NCBI RefSeq assembly: GCF_018688375.1
Contig: NZ_CP061318.1
Location: 310,001 to 374,000 of the forward strand
Origin: Polynucleobacter sp. AP-Ainpum-60-G11
GTDB lineage: Bacteria; Pseudomonadota; Gammaproteobacteria; Burkholderiales; Burkholderiaceae
DNA length: 64,000 bases
Direction: 5' to 3'
This document shows positions 44,478 to 52,580 of the stretch, one piece after another (position 1 is the first letter of the stretch; each line of letters begins with the position of its first letter). The position numbers and the translations under genes were made by a program. The notes under the pieces are model-generated. The model saw only the letters and a program-made list of their open reading frames with translations, had not been told where the DNA came from and made no database searches.

Positions 44478-45497
44478 TTATTTTGTGCGTACTATCGCTA
44501 TGACGCGATTGCGTTCATAAGTCACATTAGGTGTGTCCGGCGGGCTGCTTTGCGAGAGTGTAACCACGATTGAGCTCTGAGCTTCAATCTCTTTCGCTAG
44601 GCTTTGAGCCAAACTGAGGTTGCGGTCATATTGAAGTTCTATGCTGGCAACCTTTCCAGCCTTGATGTTGGAGGTGATTGCTGCAACTTTGTCGGGTGAG
44701 TATTGATCGAAAAAGACTGGATACCATCCTCCGACGAGCTGTTTCGACTCGGATGCCTGCTTTTCAGTTGCTTGGTTAGGTCTGATCTCAGCAGCATTCA
44801 CTGGAAGATGAAAGTCGATACTAGTTTTCTGGATTAATTCAGCATAAGAGATTGGCGCGCTCATTTGTGCATCGTCGGTATTCTCAACCCAATAAGCCCA
44901 AGCCAATTTTTTATTTGGGTCGTAGACTAACTTAAATAAATGACTCGGAATGGTGACCTTACCTTTGCCGATGCTGCCAGCATAACCAACTGAGCCAGTA
45001 AATACATATATATTGCCTTGTGCGCGCTTGATGTACATCCTGGTAGGCTCTTCAACCCGTTTTACCCAGATGCCCTGATTGTTTTGTCTGGCCTGCGGCA
45101 TCATGTTAGCTAGGGAGAATGACTGAGCCATCCCCCGCTCGCTAGTCATATCACCCGCTGGCACGTTATGTCCTCGGTCGAAACCACTGCCTCGATAGTC
45201 TGTCAGCAGTGCGCGCTCACTCAAGGGCAGCCTAGCCTCCTCATAAAACTGATTGGTACGACGAGGATGTGGTGCTTGGAGTTGCACGCCATTGAGTTTC
45301 TCAACGGTATAGACGGGCTTTTTATCTACTGGTGAGTAGTAGATTGCAAAATCATCAAAACAGAGGTCTCTTCCCGCCTGAGTTGTGGTCGGAACCTGCT
45401 GGGCTGGGAACAGATCCTTGCATTGGTCAAATAGGGCAGAGGCACTCAACGGTAGCCAAAGCGCTATTAAGGTGAGTAGTCTGGCTAGGAGTTTCAT
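44478..45497 (-). CDS. Secreted DNA/RNA non-specific endonuclease
   Basis: A 339-aa exported nuclease of the His-Me finger (NUC1/EndA-like) family. A signal peptide (LLARLLTLIALWLPLSASA) leads the protein. The active site is GFDRGHNVPAGDMTSE, with the catalytic His in DRGH, and SLANMMPQARQNNQGIW provides the metal-binding Asn region. It could degrade external DNA for nutrients or during uptake. The C-terminal 90 residues form an extra domain (VASIELQYDRNLSLAQSLAK). The transposon is inserted about 250 bp upstream of its start and could separate it from distal regulatory sites. Confidence 0.9.
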   Translation of the reverse strand: MKLLARLLTLIALWLPLSASALFDQCKDLFPAQQVPTTTQAGRDLCFDDFAIYYSPVDKKPVYTVEKLNGVQLQAPHPRRTNQFYEEARLPLSERALLTDYRGSGFDRGHNVPAGDMTSERGMAQSFSLANMMPQARQNNQGIWVKRVEEPTRMYIKRAQGNIYVFTGSVGYAGSIGKGKVTIPSHLFKLVYDPNKKLAWAYWVENTDDAQMSAPISYAELIQKTSIDFHLPVNAAEIRPNQATEKQASESKQLVGGWYPVFFDQYSPDKVAAITSNIKAGKVASIELQYDRNLSLAQSLAKEIEAQSSIVVTLSQSSPPDTPNVTYERNRVIAIVRTK

Positions 45498-45739
45498 TGG
45501 ATATCAGTGTAATGAGTGTGAACCTCAGGAGTGCGGGCTTTAGTTTTCTGAGTGTCACTGGCTAGCCCTAGAGCCGATATTTGTTGGTACTTTTATATGC
45601 TTTTGAGTCAAGCATCAGGACAAATGAGCGATCTTCAATTGATGAAACTATGAGTGAGCTAATGGGCTCGATAACACTACCGGTAGAAAGATAAGCCGGA
45701 TTGAATACTAGATGTACGGGTTAAGACGTTCTTTTGAAG
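45498..45739. other. Non-coding flank between nuclease gene and transposon
   Basis: This 242-bp stretch must hold the nuclease promoter. The minus strand has an open 47-codon frame ending at 45568 (…SSIEDRSFVLMLDSKAY…), without a start codon and preceded by a TAA near the transposon; it could be a gene remnant but is too short to call. No tRNA or other familiar Tn7-type target was recognised. Confidence 0.5.
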
Positions 45740-45746
45740 CCCAAAA
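45740..45746. repeat. Left copy of 7-bp flanking direct repeat
   Basis: CCCAAAA lies directly before the TGT terminus of the transposon and recurs directly after the opposite ACA terminus at 53751-53757. An exact copy abutting both ends is what a target-site duplication looks like. Classical Tn7 makes 5 bp, so 7 bp is unusual, or partly chance. Confidence 0.65.
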
Positions 45747-45770
45747 TGTGCGATTACACATAAGCTGCAA
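45747..45770 (+). repeat. Left terminal inverted repeat
   Basis: Starts TGTGCGATTACACATAAG and ends CTGCAA. Compared with the inverted right end it differs at four of 24 positions. The inner part (CATAAGCTGCAA) is also the first TnsB-type binding repeat. Confidence 0.85.
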
Positions 45771-45824
45771 CTCCATATTCAATAAAATCAATAGGTTATT
45801 AATTTACTGGCCGCCAAAAGCTGA

Positions 45825-45885
45825 AAGTAATTTACGTATAAGTTGCAATTTTCTTAAGTAATTTGCGCATAAGTTGCAATTTTCT
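45825..45885 (+). repeat. Tandem 30-bp TnsB-type binding repeats, left end
   Basis: Two 30-bp copies at 45825-45854 and 45856-45885 (31-bp period) differ at only two positions; the shared core is TAAGTTGCAATTTTCT. The core also matches the terminal repeat and, inverted, the right-end sites. The second copy lies inside the 3' end of tniQ and encodes its last residues, so DNA binding and coding share the same bases. Confidence 0.85.
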
Positions 45886-47704
45886 CAAAGTCACTTGTAA
45901 ATTCGTTTTGAAGAAAATAGTTATTTAGTCGCTTCTCAAAAGAGGCGGGGAGAAATAAGTGGTCCTCTTTTTCAATTACCCCTGGGATTGAAATTGTCCA
46001 TAAACCAAGCAACTCAATAGCATTTATGGTTTTCTCAAATGACTGACTGTGTTTAGCTGCAATTTTGCTGACATTTATAAAGTGAGTCTCAAACCGATCA
46101 ATAAATGATCGGGTAATGATCTTGCCGTTGGGTTCTTCACGGTATTGAAGATATCCAGTGCGCATTAAAAATTCAATTCCTGTTTTATTTGTGCGAATAT
46201 CACAGGCCGCTTGAGCAATCGAAAGCCCTTCATTTTGAATTGCAACTCTTTTTTGAGAAACATATTGCTTAATTTCTCTCTTATATAAAATTAAGCTCGA
46301 GAGCTTTTTCCCAAAGCGTCCTCGTACTGTAATTTTATCCTCTAAAATTCCCTTCAAAATAGAAATTTTTATTTCAACATCAATTGACTTCTTTTCTAAG
46401 ACTTTCTCAAGCGTTATGAATTGTTCATTTCTTACCGAGGTACGTCTGAAGCCAACTATATTCTTTTTCTTAATGGTTTCAAGAATCTCATCTAGAACCT
46501 CTTTGAGCCAGGGAAATTTAAGAGATTTTGCTTTTTCTGTGATTAGATAATCACTCATAACTCCACTGCTCCAAAATAAGCCGAGAATATTATGAGGAAC
46601 CCCTATGTAATCCGCAGCCTCTGTTAGGGTGAGAATTTTGTTATCCGTATGGGATGATTTTTCCTTGGGGGGTAAGTTGGGAAAATCATCAAAATAAGAT
46701 ACATGGGTGAGATTAGGTTTGCCCTTTAATGGGCTTGGAAATGTAAATTGATTTGAAAAGAGCAACAGCTCATTAATTAGAAAGTCAGTATTTTTGTCAA
46801 AATTGCTATTGTTGGTTAATTCATTAATTAGTTTCTTTATTTGTGTTGAATGTAAATATTTTTTTCCAAACTTATCAGCGGCATTAAAGTATCTATCTAA
46901 AAAATCTGCATACCCTTCAGGCCATCTTGAAAACATTGCTACACTCACATTAACGGCATTTGTTACGCCCAAGGTGGCGTCGTCTCTGGTTATAACTCTA
47001 TCTTCGTGCGGTTCATAAAAACTACTCACTTTGCTATTTTTATGCAATATTTCCAACAGTTGCTCTAGCTGAAGTTTTTCGAAGTGGCTTAAGGGGAACC
47101 GATATGTATTTGGCAGGTTGTCAGTAAATTTTTCATTGAGTTTTGCGTAAATAATTCCCATCAACTCTGTGTGCGACTTTTTCGAGGGTTCTAGAGGAGC
47201 ATTTGTATAATCAGCACCGCATTTACATTTGAGTAGCCCAGGCCTAAACCAGCTTATCGGATTAAGGCATGATTGACATTTAGTGATGGGTTTTACTTTA
47301 TGCCTTGGACACGCAATTGCAATAGATAGGTCCCAAAAAGCATTAATATGACCATCTTCTTTTACGCAAATAGGGCAAATCTTTGCTTTAATAGTTATAA
47401 GGCGTTGGTGCCGTTGATTGCATCCGAGTTGCCGCCCAAGTATTTTTAACTTTGATGCTGATTTGCTGTCTGTGTGCGAATATCTATCAAGTCTATTTTC
47501 TGGAAATCCAAGAATTTCTGCAAATTTTTTTGTGGAGATATTTCTTGACCCGGGAGTGAGTTTCTCGGTCCCCAACATTTTTGCAACTAAAGAGGGTGAT
47601 AGATAGCCATTTGCTTCTGATACTCTTAATAAATAGCCTCGCAGGCTTTCATATCTGAATGGCTTTGGGGTTACCACAAGAAGATTATTTTCATTTGCCT
47701 GCAA
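45854..47704 (-). CDS. tniQ: TniQ/TnsD-type target-selection protein
   Basis: A 616-aa TniQ family protein. The N-terminal TniQ domain has PKPFRYESLRGYLLRVSEAN, and zinc ligands follow in CPIC, ACPRH, CQSC and CKCG around residues 110-165. The remaining 450 residues make it long like TnsD rather than short like CRISPR-associated TniQ, so it probably recognises a specific DNA site itself. The start is TTG 47704, two bases past the tnsC stop, with AGGGG as ribosome site. The C-terminus (KIATYAQIT) is encoded by a transposon end repeat. Confidence 0.87.
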   Translation of the reverse strand: MQANENNLLVVTPKPFRYESLRGYLLRVSEANGYLSPSLVAKMLGTEKLTPGSRNISTKKFAEILGFPENRLDRYSHTDSKSASKLKILGRQLGCNQRHQRLITIKAKICPICVKEDGHINAFWDLSIAIACPRHKVKPITKCQSCLNPISWFRPGLLKCKCGADYTNAPLEPSKKSHTELMGIIYAKLNEKFTDNLPNTYRFPLSHFEKLQLEQLLEILHKNSKVSSFYEPHEDRVITRDDATLGVTNAVNVSVAMFSRWPEGYADFLDRYFNAADKFGKKYLHSTQIKKLINELTNNSNFDKNTDFLINELLLFSNQFTFPSPLKGKPNLTHVSYFDDFPNLPPKEKSSHTDNKILTLTEAADYIGVPHNILGLFWSSGVMSDYLITEKAKSLKFPWLKEVLDEILETIKKKNIVGFRRTSVRNEQFITLEKVLEKKSIDVEIKISILKGILEDKITVRGRFGKKLSSLILYKREIKQYVSQKRVAIQNEGLSIAQAACDIRTNKTGIEFLMRTGYLQYREEPNGKIITRSFIDRFETHFINVSKIAAKHSQSFEKTINAIELLGLWTISIPGVIEKEDHLFLPASFEKRLNNYFLQNEFTSDFEKIATYAQIT

Positions 47705-47706
47705 AA

Positions 47707-48717
47707 CTAACCCCTAAGCGACTTGATCCCTCGGGGATTCAAATTTGTTGGTCTAGAAATGTCTGAGTGATTTAAATTTATTTTTGGCAATCCTATTTGT
47801 GCAACTTTCGCTAAAACTTCATTTGGCTGCGCCTGTATGAAGTTCCTTGAAAATGGATCAAAGTTTGACAGGATTTGTTCGTCTCTCCATATCGATGCTT
47901 CATAAGCAATTTTTAGGTCTTCAATCGTAATGATCTTCTTGTTTGTATCCAGGGCTTCCCAGACTGCATGTCGCAATAACTTGCTCAAATATCCAATAAG
48001 GCCACCAGTTGCGCAATAGCATCTAAATGCCATTTCATTTGAGTCCAGTGGGGGTATATCAAAATGAGAGCTTATTGATTTATGAAAGGCTCCTAATATT
48101 CCCACGAACTCCTCTCTTTGGTCGATATCTCCCCAATCAAATCTTGGCAAAACTATCGGGGCAAAAAATCTTCCTGCAAGCTGCTCATTCTGGTCTAGTA
48201 CCGCTTTACAAGTGGGGAGCCCTGCTACAACTAAGGCGCATTTAGTATCGTCAACTAATATCTTTAACCAGTCGGCAACATAGTGCATTACTTTGTGCGT
48301 CCCCTTATCATAAAAGTGTTGAAATTCATCAATGATTACCATTGATGTTTTAGCGCTTCTCATTAAGAGTTTTAACCTCATTGTTTTGGCGTTTTCAGTG
48401 CCAGAGTAACTTTGTGGGTCACCCAATGCGCGAAGCATAATTTCGACTAAACCTTTTACGGTGGGTTTTGATGGGGTCTTTACCATTAAAATCGGGGCTT
48501 TGACACCATCCTCATCTCTTTTGGGTGGATGATTATGGTAGAAAGCTTCTAGCGCTCGACTCTTTCCAGTTCTAGATTCGCCAATTAAGGCCAGGCAGAC
48601 TGGTTCTGGACTATCTAAAGAATACCGCATACATTGCTCGATGCGCATAGTAGCTGTTGAGAATGCGGTGTGAGGAACTAGAGTGGATTCGACAATATGC
48701 CTCTTTAATGCACTCAT
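47707..48717 (-). CDS. tnsC: TnsC/TniB-type AAA+ ATPase
   Basis: About 336 aa. Walker A is GESRTGKS (residues 46-53) and Walker B is SMVIIDEFQHFYDKG. DWLKILVDDTKCALVVAGLP resembles the sensor region of TniB/TnsC. It forms filaments on DNA that connect target selection by TniQ to the TnsA-TnsB transposase. ATG 48717 overlaps the tnsB stop by ATGA and has GGGGA before it, so it is preferred over a TTG at 48729. All ATPase motifs look intact. Confidence 0.9.
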   Translation of the reverse strand: MSALKRHIVESTLVPHTAFSTATMRIEQCMRYSLDSPEPVCLALIGESRTGKSRALEAFYHNHPPKRDEDGVKAPILMVKTPSKPTVKGLVEIMLRALGDPQSYSGTENAKTMRLKLLMRSAKTSMVIIDEFQHFYDKGTHKVMHYVADWLKILVDDTKCALVVAGLPTCKAVLDQNEQLAGRFFAPIVLPRFDWGDIDQREEFVGILGAFHKSISSHFDIPPLDSNEMAFRCYCATGGLIGYLSKLLRHAVWEALDTNKKIITIEDLKIAYEASIWRDEQILSNFDPFSRNFIQAQPNEVLAKVAQIGLPKINLNHSDISRPTNLNPRGIKSLRG

Positions 48718-50729
48718 TCGGTTCCCCAATTTAAGGTCCGATTGGAGATGATTGGCTCAAATGTCCTTATCTTGCGTTGACTCGCTTGTACATTTCTAGG
48801 GGCATCGGGCCCTATATCATCCACGGCATTGCTTTTTAGGCTTGTTGAATGACCTAGTTGAGGAGCTGGCAATTCATCAATTGGACTTACAGATTTTGAA
48901 ATTAAGCTCTTATCTCCCCTAAATCTATTAACCTTTTGTCGAATTTTCTTTGGTCCTGTTTTTAAGTCTTGATCAATCCAATCTTGAATCATTTGCTTTG
49001 CCTGAAGGCAGCCAAATACATCATCTTTATCGAGATGTTTTTGGGAAAGCCTTTTGCAAATTCGATGCTGATACTTCGAAAGTCCTTTTGCGTAGTGATT
49101 AAGTAGTGCTGGAACTGTGATTAATTCATTGTTACTCGGGGATAGTACGATAATTTGACCCAAGTCTGAGTCATCAATTTGAATTTGGACCTGAAGCTTT
49201 GTGCCAAACCGCCTTCTTAATGCTGCTAATTCTTGTGAGTTATAAAGTAGTCCATCGAGCTCTATACCTTTGTGTGTTAAAACCCTTGTTTCGCTACGAC
49301 TTAAGATGGCATCTAATTGAGCAACATTATCGGGGAGTAATATATCGCCCGAATTAATACTGGATTTCCAAATCGAGGCAGGGCTTGCTTTCAGACTACG
49401 GTGAAGTTCTTGGTGGTATACATCTGCTATCCATGTGCGATAAATTTTTTGAAATGTGCTGTATTTAATGACCGCATGTTTTACTGGGTCGTACTCACCT
49501 TTATCAAAAATATTACTAAAAGTCGTTCCGGGGTTGCCGTGTGCAAGTTCTTTATTTATGGTTCCAAGAAAGCGTTCAATTTTTCCCTTGAACCATGGCG
49601 TTTTTCTTGCTGAATAGTGAATTTCTATGCCAAGGGAGTAACAGGCTTTCTCGAGATTCTCACCATGAAATTCCATTCCATTATCAACTACTAGTTCGCG
49701 CATTACTCCGTGAGCATCCCAGGCGGATTTTATTTCTGGGTATTCCTCTCTTAGATTTGCTTTTGGGAGAATTGCCATCTTCAAGCATTGAGCAACTGTC
49801 AAAAAGCTTGGGGGTTCAAAGCTCACTGATATCCCAAGAATGCATCTAGAATAATCATCAATACATGCTGTGATCCATGGTCGACCAAGCGGAAACCCGT
49901 TCTCATCAACCAACATGAGATCCAATTGAGTATGGTCAATTTCGGCTCTCTCTAATGGGGCTTGAGTTATGCGGTGAGATGTAACTGTGCGAAATTTATT
50001 GAGGGCTATATTCCTCCCGTCTCTCGCCATGCAGACATCAAAAGCTGGTATCGCAGAAATTAGTCTTTTAATCAATCTTGGGCTCGGCAACGGCAGTTGC
50101 ATGCTTTGCACAAGCAGCGAATTTTCTTTTAGAACTAGAAGAGTTGCTCTTTCAAAAACCTTTTTTAGATTTCCTTTTTCTGGAGTGAGGTAAATTTCAT
50201 CGATAGCTCTATTTACTATAGCCTCTACCTCCTTAGGGTATCTACTGCCGGTATTGCCTTTCTTGCTATGGTTATCGGCCAAGGACATGATGTCTTGACC
50301 AGACTTCATGTATCTTTTTTTCCACCTGTACACGGTGCTCCAATTTGGTGGCTTGGGTAATGTATTTTGGCTAATCATTACCCAAACTTTTCTAATTAAC
50401 GGCTCAAATGCTTTTAATGAGTTGGGGGAGTCGATAACTGCGTTGACATAGGCCCTCTTGATTTTTAGGGTTTGCCAATCCTCATCGCTAAGTTCAGAGG
50501 TTAAGTTAGGGATTTTTTGGCGAGGATCTTTTTCAGTTATGAATCCCTCATTAAAGACTAATTTTCTATTTAAATATAGTTTCTCAAGTTCGGCAATTGA
50601 TAACCTTATTAAATTACCAGTGTTAATTTCTTCGCACTGCCATGAATGATTCTCAACCCTTTTTCTCAGTACATATGACTCACCTTCAATTTTAATTTTG
50701 ACGCCTTTTGTTAATGAAGAGCAGCTCAT
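48714..50729 (-). CDS. tnsB: TnsB/TniA-type DDE transposase
   Basis: About 671 aa, a retroviral-integrase-like transposase. Counting from ATG 50729, catalytic residues are Asp265 (RAEIDHTQLD), Asp349 (ELVVDNGMEFH) and Glu385 (KGKIERFLGT), a classic D,D-35-E spacing. An N-terminal HTH region (STVYRWKKRY) precedes them and a beta-barrel and basic tail follow. It cuts and joins the 3' ends and binds the TAAGTTGCAA end repeats. The start has GAGGAGAGATT upstream and overlaps the tnsA stop by ATGA. Confidence 0.93.
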   Translation of the reverse strand: MSCSSLTKGVKIKIEGESYVLRKRVENHSWQCEEINTGNLIRLSIAELEKLYLNRKLVFNEGFITEKDPRQKIPNLTSELSDEDWQTLKIKRAYVNAVIDSPNSLKAFEPLIRKVWVMISQNTLPKPPNWSTVYRWKKRYMKSGQDIMSLADNHSKKGNTGSRYPKEVEAIVNRAIDEIYLTPEKGNLKKVFERATLLVLKENSLLVQSMQLPLPSPRLIKRLISAIPAFDVCMARDGRNIALNKFRTVTSHRITQAPLERAEIDHTQLDLMLVDENGFPLGRPWITACIDDYSRCILGISVSFEPPSFLTVAQCLKMAILPKANLREEYPEIKSAWDAHGVMRELVVDNGMEFHGENLEKACYSLGIEIHYSARKTPWFKGKIERFLGTINKELAHGNPGTTFSNIFDKGEYDPVKHAVIKYSTFQKIYRTWIADVYHQELHRSLKASPASIWKSSINSGDILLPDNVAQLDAILSRSETRVLTHKGIELDGLLYNSQELAALRRRFGTKLQVQIQIDDSDLGQIIVLSPSNNELITVPALLNHYAKGLSKYQHRICKRLSQKHLDKDDVFGCLQAKQMIQDWIDQDLKTGPKKIRQKVNRFRGDKSLISKSVSPIDELPAPQLGHSTSLKSNAVDDIGPDAPRNVQASQRKIRTFEPIISNRTLNWGTE

Positions 50730-51418
50730 AATCTCTCCTCTCTTAATGGCTCCAAAAAAGATTTGCGCCATTGAAAAATGGTTTTGTTTGACCATACTTG
50801 ATTAATGTCAAAGTAAATGTACCCCTCTATCACCAATCTACATATAATTTTTGGGCCCTGTGGTCCAATAAGCCCGGATTTCAGCTCACCCCAGCTGATG
50901 GTTCCGTGGCGCTCTAAGTAACGAAGCGCTTTTTCTTTCTCTACTATGCCGATGGGGTTTGCTCCATATCGCAACAAGGCTATAGTGTTTTGTTTTTTGG
51001 GCTGAAGTGTTAGACTTTTTGGGTCAACGGTGCGCCAGCTATAGCCCATCTTTAAAAGTTGACTTTTAAAAGCCTCTATATTTGTGATGGACATCCCATC
51101 AGTCATATCGGACCACTTCTTTATTTCCCAAACTTCCTTGTACTCATAAGATTTAACGAGTAAGTCTGGGTACCGATGAAAAGTCTTGCCATCAATTTCG
51201 TATTGAATTTCCATTGGAGATTCGTGAAATGAACTAATGGTTGGTGTGATATCTAGTAATCGAAAAGCATGAAGTTGGTCAATATTTTCCCAATGCAGCA
51301 TATGACCCATTTTTAGACTTGGGTACTTGCCAGTTGGCTTGGTGTTTGACCGAGAGATTACTCGCTTGATTCTTGTCTCGCCTGCCTCGGGCATTCTTAT
51401 TTGTATAATTTTAAGCAT
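50726..51418 (-). CDS. tnsA: TnsA-type endonuclease
   Basis: A 230-aa restriction-endonuclease-fold protein that cleaves the 5' strands at the transposon ends, making cut-and-paste movement possible. SPMEIQYEIDGKTFHRYPDL contains the Glu and Asp, and VWEIKKW the E-x-K, of the catalytic core (TnsA N domain). The C-terminal part (LERHGTISWGELKSGLIGPQ) is a winged-helix-like domain. It overlaps tnsB by ATGA and lies 46 bp downstream of the nuclease-like gene. The presence of TnsA sets this element apart from Tn5053-type elements. Confidence 0.88.
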   Translation of the reverse strand: MLKIIQIRMPEAGETRIKRVISRSNTKPTGKYPSLKMGHMLHWENIDQLHAFRLLDITPTISSFHESPMEIQYEIDGKTFHRYPDLLVKSYEYKEVWEIKKWSDMTDGMSITNIEAFKSQLLKMGYSWRTVDPKSLTLQPKKQNTIALLRYGANPIGIVEKEKALRYLERHGTISWGELKSGLIGPQGPKIICRLVIEGYIYFDINQVWSNKTIFQWRKSFLEPLREERL

Positions 51419-51464
51419 TTATTTATTTGGTTTAGCCAGCTATACTAGATTAATTAAAAAAAAC

Positions 51465-52406
51465 TTACCTTTTTAGGAAATGAGTTAACAGCTGCAGTGA
51501 GGTTTCTAGTTTGTATGTCGGATCATTGCGCTTGGGTTTGCGAATTAGAGTCAATTTCTTATTATCTAAAGCTAAGATCCCGCAGTTATTAGGAGTACTC
51601 TTGGTTCCATAATCAGGATTGAATTCACAAAATGCTATCCAAATGTAATCACAGTATTTTGCTTGGACATAAAGGGGAGAACAGTCTTGCCTAGGATTGT
51701 TATTAGCTTTAATTTCAACCCCATGAAACTCTAGTCCGCTTTTATTTTCCAGCACAATCATTGCGTCAAAGCAGATACGCTTACCCCCATCATTTTTTTG
51801 CATGAGACAGAAGTTTGGCATCACCACTTCATACTTATTTTTATTTTCCATCTCCATCCAGTTATTGTCTGGAGAATTTAGGCAAACAAGCACCTGGGCT
51901 TCATTGATGCTCGCTTGATTTTTGGGATCCGCTAAGTCTATTTTGGGCCTCGATACGCCCGTCCCTCTCGATGTTTTACCTTCCAAACTTTTTCTATATG
52001 CAATCCAAGTGGACCGCAATTCATTTCTCTTGATATTTTCAGATAGAACTCTTTTTGCTAGAGTTATAAAAACATCTCGTGGAGTTACTCGTTCAATTTT
52101 TTCAAGAATTTCTAAGTTTTCAGGACTAATCTTCGCAGATAAAGTTTTGAATTCTGGGGCTGTTATCTTATATATTTTTAGTTCTTCCTGAAGGTTTTTG
52201 TAAAACTTTGCAGCTCTAAAGTATCTCCATAGACTGCTCTCACTCAGCGACAATTTTTTGCTGACATCAATTAGCCACTCAGTAAATGATTTATGGGTTG
52301 ATGACCATTCTCCGGTTGCTTCATTGGAGAGCAAAAATTCAGCCATAACCACCCATGAGTTAGATGAGGATTGGAGGGGGGTGTCATTGATTTTTTTAAT
52401 TTCCAT
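51465..52406 (-). CDS. PD-(D/E)XK nuclease-like protein with N-terminal helical domain
   Basis: A 313-aa protein of no firmly recognised family, the first gene of the transposition operon. Residues 30-135 are helical, with SLWRYFRAAKFYKNLQEEL resembling a DNA-binding module. Residues 165-265 look like a restriction-endonuclease fold: Asp214 (CFDAMIVLE), then Glu231 and Lys233 (HGVEIKANNNPRQD) form a D...E-x-K pattern, and YVQAKYCDYIWIAFC recalls the MmcB-type fold. It could be an extra transposition factor or a cargo nuclease. Position 46 bp before tnsA favours coregulation. Confidence 0.68.
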   Translation of the reverse strand: MEIKKINDTPLQSSSNSWVVMAEFLLSNEATGEWSSTHKSFTEWLIDVSKKLSLSESSLWRYFRAAKFYKNLQEELKIYKITAPEFKTLSAKISPENLEILEKIERVTPRDVFITLAKRVLSENIKRNELRSTWIAYRKSLEGKTSRGTGVSRPKIDLADPKNQASINEAQVLVCLNSPDNNWMEMENKNKYEVVMPNFCLMQKNDGGKRICFDAMIVLENKSGLEFHGVEIKANNNPRQDCSPLYVQAKYCDYIWIAFCEFNPDYGTKSTPNNCGILALDNKKLTLIRKPKRNDPTYKLETSLQLLTHFLKR

Positions 52407-52580
52407 TTTATTAGTTTAGCTGGCTAAAGTGAATTTGTCAAATGTTTTTTTCAGTTATTTAGTAAAGAGCTTATTAAGAGCGTGCTTATTTTATCGGATA
52501 ACTTTACAGTTAGTCATTTTAAGTTTATAGTTTAATGACTTTAACTTTATATTAAACCATTTTTAACTTGGCAGTCAATA

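Noticed and set aside
45568..45712. Minus-strand 47-codon open frame (…SSIEDRSFVLMLDSKAY…) left of the transposon
   Set aside because: It looks protein-like but has no start codon, and a TAA interrupts it before the transposon. Joining the two flanks does not extend it, so I cannot show it was ever a gene.
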